The position numbers and the translations under genes are program-made. A DNA stretch of 64,000 nucleotides from Adenophora triphylla var. japonica (taxonomy: Eukaryota > Streptophyta > Magnoliopsida > Asterales > Campanulaceae): the NCBI GenBank assembly GCA_022495995.1, contig JAFEMH010007502.1, positions 1 to 64,000 of the forward strand, written 5' to 3'. The notes below the pieces were generated by a model. It worked only from the letters and a program-made list of their open reading frames with translations, searched no databases and was not told the DNA's origin. Shown piece by piece: positions 32,749 through 44,331 of the stretch; within the stretch, counting starts at the first letter, position 1, and each line of letters begins with the position of its first letter.

Positions 32749-33041
32749 AGGAGAAAAATACTAAATTGTCAATTATAAATAATAAGTTGTAATTTATAAA
32801 AATATGGTGAGATCATTAAAATTTAATATTTGTTTGTAACTAGGTCCTTGACTTTGACTTATAACTTTTAACTTGGACTTTTTACAAGTTAAAGGAGTGT
32901 GATAACTTTAGAGGAAAAAAGTTAACTTTCATTGATATTATCATGGCATGGCATGGCATACAGAGCCCTTAAATCCCACAATTTTTTTTCTCAAAATCAA
33001 AAACGAATGTAATCAACTAATTTCATATCCTAGCTATGTCT

Positions 33042-33735
33042 TTATACCGACCCAAGCTGCAGAGTTTTACATTCTTTCTGACAAGATGGAATAATGGCAT
33101 AGCCATTTTCTTCGTCAACGACACCAGACTCCTGTTTCGATTCTGACCCTTCTTTCTCAAGCTCCAGCGGTATAAAGTCCCCTGACATGTCCTCTACTGC
33201 ATCAACGTCCGCCCCTTCTTCTTCTTCTTGAAGCTCGAGCGGTATAAAGTCCCCTGACATTGTCAATCTCCACATCTCCTTAAACTCCTCAATCACTTTC
33301 ACAGCCTCCACCACCTCTTTTGCCGCCTCCAACACCACTTTCACCGACTCTAAAGCTCCTCCATCACTATTCTTCACCTTCTCCACCTCCTCTTCCACCG
33401 TCTCTAACGCTCTCTTGGTCATATCATCATCATCCATAGTAATTTCATCTCCCAACATCTGACGAATATGAGGACATCCATGGAGATTATAAAGAACATT
33501 TGCCTCCTTCACCAAATCAGAATCGGCAGTGGCAGACTAGACTGTGATGATGCCCGGAGCTATGTTGTGGTCGAAAACTTGGGGATTCTTGGGAGGTTTC
33601 TTGTATCTTACGACAATGTAAAGGGAGCCAGAAGTTTCTTTAGCAATCTTCATTCCTCTTAGCCATGTTTGTCCATGGCCGTAGAAACTAATTTCTGACT
33701 CCTCTTCTTCTTCTTCTCGCCTTCACTTCAGATTC
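33042..33735 (-). pseudogene. Degenerate MAPKKK paralogue: N-lobe fused to acidic tail
   Basis: The minus strand reads WLRGMKIAKETSGSLYIV, then KKPPKNPQVF, ITV-stop-SA, VKEANVLYNLHGCPHI and LGDEITMD. This aligns with the intact kinase's WCRGSMIGKGSFGSVYLA, KKPK, MAVKSA, QKEKEVLNNVKG and YGEETTI. The stop (TAG, 33,537-33,539) sits on the ATP-binding lysine codon, the glycine loop is ruined, and the whole catalytic C-lobe is missing. The frame then runs through an Ala/Glu/Val-rich tail with two copies of MSGDFIPLEL. The last 157 codons are open (start at 33,515). It may be a pseudogene, or a short acidic protein may still be made. Confidence 0.65.
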
Positions 33736-33780
33736 ATCATGATTTTAAGTATTGAATGTTGGAATTATTTATAAAGCACA

Positions 33781-36629
33781 TCTATCTATATATAATAACA
33801 GGAAAGCCAAGGTTTTCCCCCCAAAAACCAAGGGTAGTTTAGTAATTTTACACGGTGGCAATCTTGCAAATAAGGGACAGAAGACCACGTGGCAGGCGCT
33901 GAATGGGCAGGATATGGCGCGTGCAGTACAAGCGCCGAGAAAGGCGCGTGAATGCCAGCCAAAAAGTTTTTTTTTTCCTTTTTTTTTTAAATTTTGACAC
34001 TTGGCAATGTCTGATTGGTCGATTTTATTTCAATTTTTTATTTTTTATCCCCTTTTTTTGACCTCAATTATTTTATAATAAATTAATTTTTTTAAAATTT
34101 TTTTTACACCAAAATTCATAATTGTTTTTCCTCTATAAATAGAGCCTATTTTCATTTGATTTGGACACAGAAAAAAATACCCTTTTTTTAAAATATAAAT
34201 TTCAATATTTATGCTATTATAAAAAAATAAAATAAAAACTAAAATTTTGAAGTAGCAAAATCAATTTACACTATCAGCAACTACAGGTCCAAAGGTTCGT
34301 TATTCTACGTCTCACTTTAAATTGCAAAATAAAAATTATGTCTTAATAATGAAAACTAAATTAAATAAAACTAGAAGGGAAAATTATATTTTCCGTCTCA
34401 AGTAAACTTTTAAAATTGTCATTATATAAAAAAATTATTTCCTTCATTTCAAAAATAAATATTACTTTCAACTCAAAATGAATAACCAAAAAATAATACT
34501 ACTTTCTTTGTCAAAAAAATGCACATTACTTCCTTCATCCCAATAAAAATTTAAAAAATTAAAACTGCTTCATTCGCCTCAAAAATTAATGTTTGTAATG
34601 TTAGTGCCTTCGTTTCAAAGTATGACATTAATTTTTTCTTCATCCCAATAAAAATTTAAAAAATTAAAACTGCTTCATTCGCCTCAAAAAAGTTTTTTTT
34701 TCTTTAATTGTGACACTTGGCGATGTCTGATTGGATGGTTTATTTCAGATTTTTATTTTTTATCCCCTTTTTTTGACCTCGATTATTTTATAATAAACTT
34801 ATTTTTTTACACCGAAATTCATAAAAAAAATTCTTCTATAAATAGAGCCTATTTTCATTTCATTTGGACACAGAAAAAATACACTCTTTTTAAAATATAA
34901 ATTTCAATATTTATACTATTATAAAAAATAAAATAAAAACTAAAATTTTGAAGTATCGAAATCAAATTAAACTAACAGCAACTACATGTCCAAAGGTTCG
35001 TTATTCTACGTCTCACTTAAAATTGCAAAATAAAATTATGTCTTAATAATGAAAACTAAAATAAATAAAACTAGAAGGGAAAATTATATTTTTCGTCTCA
35101 AGTAAACTTTAAAAAATGTCATTATATAAAAAATTATTTCCTTCATTTCAAAAATGAATATTACTTTCAACTCAAAATAAATAACCAAAAAATAATACTA
35201 CTTTTTTTTGTCAAAAAATTGCATTATTATGTGCTTTAACTAGAAGGGAAAAGTATATTTTCCGTCTCAAGTAACTAAAATTTTTGAAGTAGTGAAATCA
35301 AATTACTTTTTTTAGCCCAATTCTAGGAAAACAGTGTTAGTATGTGCTTTAACTTGATATTGCCCTATTTAAAGAATTTTGTAAGTAAAAAAACGGGTTG
35401 ATAAAATTTTTGAATCCGTCCTAAACCCGCATTGATCCGCTTCTAATGAAAAGAGTTTGGAAATGTTTTCTTTTAAATCGGGCGTGTTTGGGATGGATTT
35501 GGGATTAGCTCGAGCCGTCCCATTTAACCCGAACCCGCATAGTATTCATCTTTTTTTAGAATAAATTTTAAATATTGGTAATATTTGTATATTACTATTT
35601 AGTTATTTATTTATAGTTTATTGTATTTTCTTATTTTTCTATGTCATATTATTAATATCAACATTTATAAGGAAATATAGGAAAAAAATAGCATTGTATA
35701 ATAGAAATATTAATAATATTTTTTTTCAACTCTTGTTCTATTTTAAACTTTAAAAAATGGGATCGGATATTAAAGAGATGAATGGTTTTATTATAAAGTA
35801 TAAAAAGTGGGGTACGAAGTAATTAGTAAATAGTTGTTGTGAGTATGACTTATAAGACCACTGAATAAAGAAATATTATAATATTTTCATTGTAATTTTT
35901 TTAAATTTAAAATGGGACACCTTTTATTAAAAAAATGGAAGTTTAAAATGGGACGGAGGGAGCATTTATTTATTTGATAGTGAAATAATTTATTCTAATG
36001 TTAAATTTAATTACTTGCTATATAAAAAAAAAACATGATTATATAACAATAACATTAATGAAATATGTAAAAATCAAATGTGGATGTAGAAGTTGATTAC
36101 GGCTCAAGAACAAAATCACTTATCAAAAATCAAAATTGATAATACTTGAAAGTTTCATTTCATGAAATTTATTTGTTTGGAGAATTACTAGAGTCAAGAG
36201 TTTCGAATTGCAATTGAAGAGAAAGATTGGGAGACTTATAACTAGATAGATTACGCTTTCCCAATCGTTGGCGAAACTAAGTGATACTTTGGGCAAATTA
36301 CGCACATATCACGTTCAATACACAATGAATATGTTTTACATCAAAATTATGCGTTTAATTCCATAGCATTGAAAAATGGATGCCAAATGTGAGTATTATT
36401 GAATAGAAGGGGAATTTACGTATAAATCGTGTTTTGTACAAACTAACTATGTCTTAAATATAGATTTATTTAAGTGACCTTTAATCTGATATTTGTACTA
36501 ATAATATAGTTTTCAAAGAAGTGTTTTACAATGTACACAAATATTTCTATTTCCTGTTATGTTTGTATGAATTTTCGTCAATGAGTAAGTGTTAATAGCT
36601 GTCCGTGCAGCGCACGGGAGTAACACTAT
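33781..36629 (+). mobile_element. Helitron-type element 1, non-autonomous
   Basis: It starts TCTATCTATATATAATAACA just after an A and ends with the hairpin CCGTGCAGCGCACGG followed by GAGTAACACTAT. A 3' GC-rich hairpin close to a CTRR-like end is typical of plant Helitrons. No Rep or helicase frame is present. The interior is very AT-rich with a block of about 400 bp duplicated at 33,999 and 34,715. The last bases differ from the canonical CTRR, so the exact end is uncertain. Confidence 0.6.
33999..35120. repeat. Duplicated AT-rich block within Helitron-type element 1
   Basis: 33,999-34,400 and 34,715-35,120 are colinear: ACACTTGGCAATGTCTGATT, then TATTTTTTATCCCC, TATAAATAGAGCCTATTTTC, ATTTGGACACAG and AACTAGAAGGGAAAATTATA. 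A third, shorter copy is at about 36,832-37,060 in the next element. The TATAAATA in each copy could act as a TATA box. Confidence 0.75.
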
Positions 36630-37239
36630 AGTATATAACAAGAGGAAAGCCAAGGTTTTCCCCCCAAAAGCCGGGGCATTTTAGACATTTCACATGATGG
36701 CAAAATTGAAGATATTGCGACCGAAGTACACGTGGAAGACGGTGACTGGTTGAATTCTGGCGTTTTTTACACACGCGCTGACAAGGAGCGTGTGGCAACA
36801 AAATTTAATTTTTTTTTTACTTTGGACAAGTGTCGCCCACTCATTAAAGGGCAATTTGGTCATTTTCATCAATGGCAGAATTGAAAATAATTGAAAAGGA
36901 ACGTGTCACCAGTTCATTGGCCGGTAGGTTTTCAGATTTTTACTTTTTATCCGATTTTTTTGATCTTAATTATTTTATAATAAATATTTTTTTTAAAAAA
37001 ATATTTTTTACACTAAAATTCATAATTTTTTCCCTCTTTAAATAGAGACTATGCATATTTAAAAAAATAATACTGCACAATCGGTTATCCAAACAAACCA
37101 AGGGCATGGACAATCGGTCAGCCACTCCAAGGCCATGTCAATCGATCAGCCACTCCAAAGCCATGCACAATCGGTCATCCAAACAAACCAAGCCATGCAC
37201 AATTCGGTCACCACTCCAAATAAATCAAAATAAAATCAA

Positions 37240-37905
37240 AGGTACAAATTCCGTCTCACTTTAAATTACAAAATAATAATTATTAATAAAGAAAGCTATA
37301 TATAAAATTATTTTTTCCATCTCAAATAAATACTTTAAAAAATATACTTTTATAAAAAATTAAAATCTTCATTTCAAAAATAAATATTACTTTCGACTTA
37401 AAATGAATAACCAAAAAATAATACTTCATTTTTTGTCCAAAAAAATGAACATTACTTTCTTCATCCCAATGAATATTTAAAAAAATAATACTGCTTCATT
37501 TGCTCAAAAATTAATGTTTGTAATGTAGTGTCTTGACCGATCCAGTGAACCATTCATTAATATAAACTTTCCAAAAAGTAGTATTATTTTCTTTTAAAAA
37601 TAATACTACATTTTTTGGACAATGAACATTTTTTTGCCTCTAAATTTAATGTTTGTAATGTAGTATTAATTTTTTAAATATTCATTGGGATGAAGAAAGT
37701 AATGCTCATTTTTTTGGATAAAAAATGTAGTATTATTTTTTGGTTATTCATTTTGGGTCGAAAATAATATTTATTTTTGAAATGAATAATATAATTTTTT
37801 ATAAAAGTATATATTTAAAGTATTTATTTGAGATGGATAAAATAATATTTTTATTTAGTTTTCATTATTAATAATTATTATTTTGTAATTTAAACTGAGA
37901 TGATA
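37240..37905. repeat. Inverted repeat with about 270-bp arms in Helitron-type element 2
   Basis: The left arm (about 37,240-37,510) reads ACAAATTCCGTCTCACTTTA, ATTACAAAATAATAATTATT and TCATCCCAATGAATATT. The right arm (about 37,640-37,905) carries the same modules in reverse complement. Further copies lie at 38,094-38,380 (direct) and 41,320-41,605 (inverted). Confidence 0.75.
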
Positions 37906-38389
37906 CGAAGTTTGTTCCCTTTGCCTTTACCTTTACTGTTCAATTGAACAAATTACAAATCGTATCAAAACCAACTTTAAATCCCAATATGCACAAATCA
38001 CTAAATCACTAAGTAAGTAACCGGTTGACCCAACTCTCACCCAAATCGGTAAGGTAAAGCCCAAGAGTCACTTGACCCAAATCAGTAAAGGAAAAGGTAC
38101 AAACTCCATCTCACTTTAAATTATAAAATAATAATTATTAATAAAAAAAACAAAATAGGCATATTATTTTTCCATCTCAAATAAATACTTTACAAAATAT
38201 ACTTCAATAAAAAATTATATTATTTATTTCAAAAATAAATATTATTTTTGACTCAAAATGAATAATCAAAAAATAATACTATATTTTTTATCAAAAAAAA
38301 TTAGCATCACTTTCTTCATCCCAATGAATATTTTAAAAATTAATACTACTTCATTCGCCTCTAAAATTAATGTTTGTAATGAAACTCGC

Positions 38390-39360
38390 TACATCGTGTA
38401 GAGAGTTTGACCTGTCAAAGTCAAACACGCTACACGGTTTAACGAGTTTAAAAAAATGGGAAATTTTGGGAAAAAAGTTTGAATAGTAAGTCACTTTTGA
38501 AAATAAAATTTTAAAAATGAATTAATTGAGAAAAAAATCTTCGTTTCAATATATGTCATTAATTTTTTAAACAAATGAAGTAATATTTTATAAAATATTC
38601 ATTGGTATGAAGATAATAATTTATTTTTTCAGACGATGTAGTATTCTTTTGTAAAAATTAATGTTTATAATATTAGTGTCTTCGTCTCAGAAAACGGATA
38701 TTAATTTTTGAGACAAGTAAAGTAGTATTCTTTTTTAAAATGTTCATTGAGAGAGAAAGGACGCAATTTATTTTTGGATATAAAAAGTAGTATTAATTTT
38801 GGAACGAAAGTAATATTCATTTTTGAATTGAAGGAATTGTTTTCTTAAAAAGTAGAATTTTTTCTATGTCATAAAATAAATAAATATGGATTCCTTCGTC
38901 TCAATGAACATTAAAAAAAAGAGGCTTTGACCAAATAGCCCCCATTCCAAATGAAAACTATCTTCAAGGACTAATATTATCAAAACCCCCCAAAAGTCCC
39001 TATATATTTTTTGGGCCAAATTGCCCTTGCCCACTCACGCCCAGCTCACACGCACGCACACTTTTCTCTCTCTCTCTCGCTCTCTCTCTCTCTCTTCTTC
39101 TTTTTTTTTTTTTACGTTTTCTTCTTTTTTTTTTTCTCTTTTCCTTTTTTTTTAATTTACTTTTCTCTCTCTCTTCCTTTTTTTTTCTCTTAAATTTTTA
39201 AAATACAATATCTCAAAATTTAAAAGTCGAAAAAATAATCCGAAATCACAGTTTTAATCACACCGCCAAGATGAATCAAACAAGTTTACTCACCATATAT
39301 TTCAAAATTTATAAATAAAATAATTTTTTTCACTTGTAAAAATCTGAGAAAATCATTTAT
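38390..39360. other. AT-rich spacer with long pyrimidine tract
   Basis: No gene. TC and T runs at 39,060-39,185 give a meaningless open frame. The rest is AT-rich sequence like the modules to its left. Confidence 0.5.
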
Positions 39361-40130
39361 CATTTGTTCACACATGAACTGTATAATGGTTTTCACATTT
39401 ATAAACTGAGAAATCTATTTCACAATTTTGATGAAAATAACTGTATAAATAAATGTGAAACTGATCTCACAATCATAATCGAGAAATTGACCTCACAGTT
39501 GTGCACAAACAATCATCAACAACTGATAAATAACGGATAAACCACAGATATGAAGTAGCAAAATAACTGTGAAATTGACCTCACAGTTCTCAATTTAGAA
39601 AGGTCAAAAACCAAACCATTTCACGTTCATAAATAAATGTGAAACTGACCTCACAGTTTTAAAATTGTGAAAAACATTTCACCTTATTCACATCACAACC
39701 CAACAACTGTAAAAATGATTACACAGTTATTTACATTAAACCCAACAACCGTGAAACTTGTTCTACAGTTGTCCTAAAGGAATGACACAAAAATAACACT
39801 CATAACTATAACTGAGAAATTGACCTCACAGTTGTGCATAAACATAATTCTCAACTTGGAAATGTGCAAATCATTACACAGTTATGCACAATAACTGTGA
39901 AAATCATTACACAGTTATTAACATCAAACCCAACAACCGTGGAAAACAAATTCTGTCCTAAAGGAATGACATAAAAATAACTGTGAAATGGAATTCACAG
40001 TTATGCACAATAACTGTAAAAATCATTACACAGTCATTTACATCAAACCCAACAACCGTGAAACATGTTCTACAGTTGTCCTAAAGGAATGACATAAAAA
40101 TAACTGTGAAATGGAATTCACAGTTATTGC
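39360..40130. repeat. AACTGTGA/TCACAGTT repeat block
   Basis: More than twenty AACTGTGA-like and TCACAGTT-like motifs in both directions, some forming dyads such as AACTGTGAA...TTCACAGTT (about 39,980-40,003). Larger units of about 120 bp (GTCCTAAAGGAATGACATAA etc.) repeat near 39,770, 39,955 and 40,078. Confidence 0.8.
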
Positions 40131-40176
40131 AGATCCAATTGGGCCAGTAATTGCAGATCCTGTACAAACAACCATA

Positions 40177-40291
40177 TTTCACATACATTTCAATCAACTT
40201 AGAGTTCAGCAACTGTCAAACACCCTACGTGCATCTCTATACTACCACATTTCACATACATTTCAATCAACTTAGAGTTCAGCAACTGTCC
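40177..40291. repeat. 72-bp offset direct duplication before the captured exon
   Basis: ATTTCACATACATTTCAATC followed by AACTTAGAGTTCAGCAACTG occurs at about 40,177 and again at 40,249. Confidence 0.85.
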
Positions 40292-40388
40292 ACACCAACC
40301 AATCTCTCCCCTCTTTACAATCCCATTCCCAGGCCTCTTCCCTTATCTTTTCATCAGAAAGATTTGCCTTTCACATTTCTAAATTGCA

Positions 40389-40582
40389 ATGGCTTCCCTT
40401 TCTTTACCAAAGTGCAATCTTCCATCATTCAGACCTTCTCATCAAATCAAATCCCCTTTCTCTAGTCCTCCACTTCTCTCCAATTCGCCAAATTCCCGAG
40501 TTTCTTGGTCTCGAAGCTTTCCTTCTCTGTCAGTTCTTCTTCCCCAATATCCTCATTCAAGACACCCACCATTGTTGCCAAG
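40389..40582 (+). pseudogene. Captured first exon, probable plastid transit peptide
   Basis: The frame begins MASLSLPKCNLPSFRPS and is rich in Ser, Pro, Leu and Arg with few acidic residues, as chloroplast transit peptides are. It ends at a plausible 5' splice site (CCAAG/GTACATT at 40,582/40,583). No second exon follows: unrelated sequence continues to the Helitron end. The upstream sequence may include the donor gene's leader. Helitrons commonly carry such 5' gene pieces. The donor gene was not recognised. Confidence 0.5.
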
Positions 40583-40689
40583 GTACATTACTGCATTTCT
40601 TTCATGTTGCCCAGAAATTTTGGATAATTTGGTGACATTGATAATATGTTCCTAGGAAAATAAGTGAGCCACAAAATTGAAATCAGTAG

Positions 40690-41100
40690 AGAACCGTGAG
40701 ACTTGGAATCAGAGGAGATGTTGTCGGTTGAAGAGAGGGAGAGAACCGTGAGTAGAGATTAAGGTTGGAGGTTGGGTTTTCCGGTGATTGGTTTTGGTGA
40801 GGGAGGAGTACGCCGGTGAGGGATTGATTTGAAGGAGAAATTGGATCGATGTGACGGGAGAGCTTGGGTCGTCGTTTGATTTTGGGATCGGAGAAGAAGG
40901 GAGCGGTGATGGAGGTTCAGGTTGGGTTCAGAGAGAGGGTTAATGGCGGGTTTGGCCGGAGATTGGTGAGGAAGAAGACGCCGGAGATTGGTGAGGAAGG
41001 AGACGACGCAGAGGCAAGGTAATTGCGTCTAGAGAGAGAGAGGTGCGGAATTGCGCATAGAGAGAGAAAGAGAACGAGGGCTGAGGGCTGTTTCGCCATT
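40690..41100 (-). pseudogene. Possible second captured 5' gene piece, minus strand
   Basis: On the minus strand a start at 41,099 reads MAKQPSALVLFLSLCAIPHLSLS, a hydrophobic stretch that could be a signal peptide, then a Ser/Pro-rich part to a stop. CT-rich runs and the context next to the transit-peptide exon suggest another gene 5' end carried by the Helitron. A 5' UTR read by chance is equally possible. Confidence 0.3.
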
Positions 41101-41808
41101 TAGATTATTATAAATAGGGATAGGAACTCTACGGGGGTTTTGATTTCCACTTTAGGATCCTAAGATAGAATTTAAAATGTAATATTTTTATTGATAAATT
41201 TCCTCCTATCTAAAGGTCTTATTGGTAAAAATCTCTAAAAAAAATAATACTACTGTATTCGTCAAAAAAATTAATGTTATCTTAATGTCTTATTTTGAGA
41301 CGAATGAACTAATATTACAAACATTAATTTTAGAGGCGAATGAAGTAGTATTAATTTTTAAAATATTCATTCGGGTGAAGAAAGTAATGCTCAATTTTTT
41401 GGATAAAAAATGTGGTATTATTTTTTGGTTATTCAATTTGAGTCGAAAGTAATATTTAATTTTGAAATGAATAATATAATTTCTTATAGAAGTATAGTTT
41501 TTAAAGTATTTATTTGAGATGGAAAAAATAATATTTCTATTTAGTTTTCTTTATTAATAATTATTATTTTGTAATTTAAAGTGAGACGGAATTTGTACCT
41601 TGATTTGATTTGTTTGGATTGGCAACTGATGTTTTTTAAATACTGATTTGTAATGATGATAAGCTCGGTCAATCTGATCTATGTACTGATAATATAGTGT
41701 TTAAAGAAGTTTTTCATAATGTATAAATGTATTTCACTTTTTTTTTTCATTAATTTCTATCTTAGAGTTACATGTAATGATCCGTGCATCGCACGGGAGT
41801 TTCACTAG

Positions 41809-42619
41809 TATGAATAATAGAACATATAATTAATGAATTGCGTACCCGATTTCGACATCCTCGTTGAATTATGCGGAAGCCTCAAGTTGATCAAGAATGT
41901 CAACGACTACTAGGTCTTCTTTGAACTTTTTCCCAAAATGACACTGTTTCAAAAAGTATTTCCCAAAATGTCACACTTTTAAAAGTATTGACCAGAATAG
42001 CCTAGTTTTTATAATTCGCGGTTGTTAACTGCGTTTTCAAAGTTAAATTCGCAGTTGTCAACCGCGTTTTTTTATAAAAAAAATTAGAAAAATTATAAAC
42101 TCGCGGTTGCCAACTGCGAATTATTAATGAAAACGCAGTTGCCAACCGCGAATTCTAAAAACTAAGCTATTATGATCAATATTTTTAAAAGTGTGACATT
42201 TTGGGAAATACTTTTTGAAAAAGTGTCATTTTGGGAAAAAATTCGATCTTCTTTCCCTACTCTTATTTATATATGAGATGGTGGCTCAATGGAATAGCCA
42301 ATATTCATAGCCCCTGGGTTTTAGAGTGGGAAAGGGACCTAGCATTCTTTTCGTTCAAAGAAACTAATAACCATGTTCCATAAGGATTGTAATATCATTA
42401 TTCAACAGGAATTGTGTCCTTTCAATCACAGACTCAAATTGAGACTACACTTAATTACAATCCACATCATACAATAAAGTGTACACAAGCCCATAAATAG
42501 ATCATATTAACAATTGAGCTTATCGTGCATTGTTCTACTAAATAGGACTATAATTGTTAACCCATTTTATTAAAACAAATACATTCACAATTGATGGTAG
42601 CCCAAATAAAAGTCTAACA
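41809..42619 (-). repeat. Minus-strand copia-type LTR, interrupted
   Basis: On the minus strand AAGTGGGAGATTG (a polypurine tract, 42,620-42,634) is followed at 42,619 by TGTTAGACTTTTATTTGGGC. This is the usual border between a Ty1/copia interior and its 3' LTR. A TATATAAATAAG lies near 42,270 on the minus strand. The LTR is interrupted by a MITE (41,923-42,246) and cut off at 41,808 by the Helitron. Confidence 0.55.
41923..42246. mobile_element. TIR-type MITE with 8-bp target duplication
   Basis: Long inverted ends (TTTTTCCCAAAATGACACT and then TATTTCCCAAAATGTCACAC, about 90 bp in all) flank a 140-bp core. TCTTCTTT lies on both sides (41,915-41,922 and 42,247-42,254). The core has GCGGTTGNNAACTGCG dyads. 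An 8-bp duplication suggests the hAT group. A 9-bp Mutator-type one with a mismatch is also possible. Confidence 0.75.
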
Positions 42620-43542
42620 ATCTCCCACTTGGGCAACATTAATTAGAATCAATTATTTTAAAATATTTTACTTTAAAAATGACTCTAGGGTCAACGACAA
42701 GTTTCAATGTGGCCATAGTTTAAAAATATATATAGTCCAATAACAACACTTTAATGTTAAACTCATTCCGGTCCAATAAACCTCCTAGTAATGAATCATG
42801 ACAACCATTACGTCATTTATATGAACGCAACTCCGATCCATGGTCACAAAACTAGAAGGTCCACCGACATGGAATTAGATGTAGTAGTGTAGCAACGGAA
42901 ATAGTAACCAAATATGATCTATCAAAACTATTTTCTTTGTCGGTTCACATGATTTCTTTAAATGCTTGGTACGCTATAAGAAGAAATCTTTCGGCTTCGC
43001 ATGAAGCCAATATGTCTCAAATTCTCAATGATATTATTAATGAGACACATAACATGTTGAAAGAATATATACTAAGAATGATATCAAATCTTGAGTTCTT
43101 TCTAAACTTGACATGCTACTCAATGTGAATAAGCATGACAAAAGTAATATGCACACAATTTAACTTCCATGAATTCGATATGTCTTGAATGTCCAAATAA
43201 TATCAAAAACAATACATAAATCATTTAGAAAGAATCTATACTTAAGATCGATATCAAGTCTCAAATTCTTTCATATATAATATATAAAGTTGTAAATACA
43301 ATGTACAAAATTACATCTCAAAGTCACAAAAAAGTTTGTGACGTTGAACTTGACTCTGTGTACAAACAAGGTAATGAACCTTAAACAATGTATAACAAAC
43401 ATAACGTTTCTTCAAAAATAAATATAAAGTCAAGAAACAAACTCCCACTAACCAAGTACATAAAGGACTTTAAATACCCATATCACCAAGGTGTTTCTCA
43501 AACATGTCACATCCCCTTGGTTAATAGACCAATTAGCAACAT
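42620..43542 (-). other. Degenerate interior of the copia element
   Basis: It starts with the polypurine tract and continues as AT-rich sequence with no recognisable RNase H or integrase. Two copies of a CATAAC..GAAAGAAT(C)TATAC-type stretch occur near 43,050 and 43,220. No gene seen. Confidence 0.4.
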
Positions 43543-44331
43543 TGTTATAGTGGTGATATATATACTTCAACAGTATAAACCGAGATACGAACATGGGCTT
43601 GTCCGGATAAAGCCCAAGTGAATTGGGCTATAAACATAATCCATTAGTTTCAGCTACGAGATAAGGCATGGGCTTCCTCGTCCATCTATCTCGGCATCAA
43701 CAAGGCTGACCAAGGCTCAGCAAGTGAGCATAAACAAAGCCCAACTCAGAGGGCCGAGGAGACCTCCCTCGAAGGCCGAGATCATCTCCCTTGAGGACGA
43801 GTTGCCTCCCTCGGTTATGAGATCATCACAACGGGCTCCACTTATTCCTCGTCCCTTCCCCGGCTCATCATGAACCGAAATGGCCATGTATGACGAGGAA
43901 AGGAATATTTGCATCTCGACATACAGGTGCATGACGAGGAAAGGAATTTCTGTATCTCGGCATGCCGGCTTGAGCATGTGCAGTCCCATTCCAACAAGGA
44001 CAATAAGCAATTATAATCCAATCAGGATTGTAACCTCCTGTACCAATTCAAGTCAAATAAGGATTCTCTAACAGATATAATCCTTCTAGGATTATATCTT
44101 ATCTTTTTACAGTACAAGTTCAACATGGATTCTACATATCCATCACTATAAATACAAGTCATTATTTCCATATTCTAGCACGTTATCTTTTTGACTCGAA
44201 GCTTTGTCAATTTGATTTCTCTATACACCAACTGTGAACTTACTCTCACACCGGAGGGCCTTCACCGGTAAAGCCCCGACCTAGTTTACATTTTTTGTCT
44301 TATTTTCAGGCTATTCAATCGCCGTAGTACA
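43543..44331 (+). repeat. Probable 5' LTR of element E
   Basis: TGTTATAGTGG marks a possible start and GTAGTACA a possible end. A TATA box is at 44,147-44,154. Two adjacent copies of GACGAGGAAAGGAAT lie at 43,896 and 43,933. With no second LTR in the window and no clear primer site (TGGATTTGGGC or TGGCATCATC are candidates), both borders are estimates. Confidence 0.4.

Larger units (their letters stand above)
36630..41808 (+). mobile_element. Helitron-type element 2, non-autonomous, with captured exon
   Basis: Its left end shares AGGAAAGCCAAGGTTTTCCC and about 40 further bases with element 1. Its right end is the hairpin CCGTGCATCGCACGG followed by GAGTTTCACTAG, ending CTAG before T at 41,808, as expected of a Helitron 3' end. 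It carries inverted AT-rich modules, an AACTGTGA-rich repeat block and an exon from another gene. No Rep/helicase is present. It abuts element 1 directly. Confidence 0.65.

Noticed and set aside
35935..35962. Second Stowaway MITE (GGGACGGAGGGAG)
   Set aside because: Only one end could be found. No matching TIR or TA pair at a fitting distance on the left.
39011..39193. 60-codon frame rich in Ser/Leu/Phe
   Set aside because: It is a translation of TC and T runs and has no coding features.
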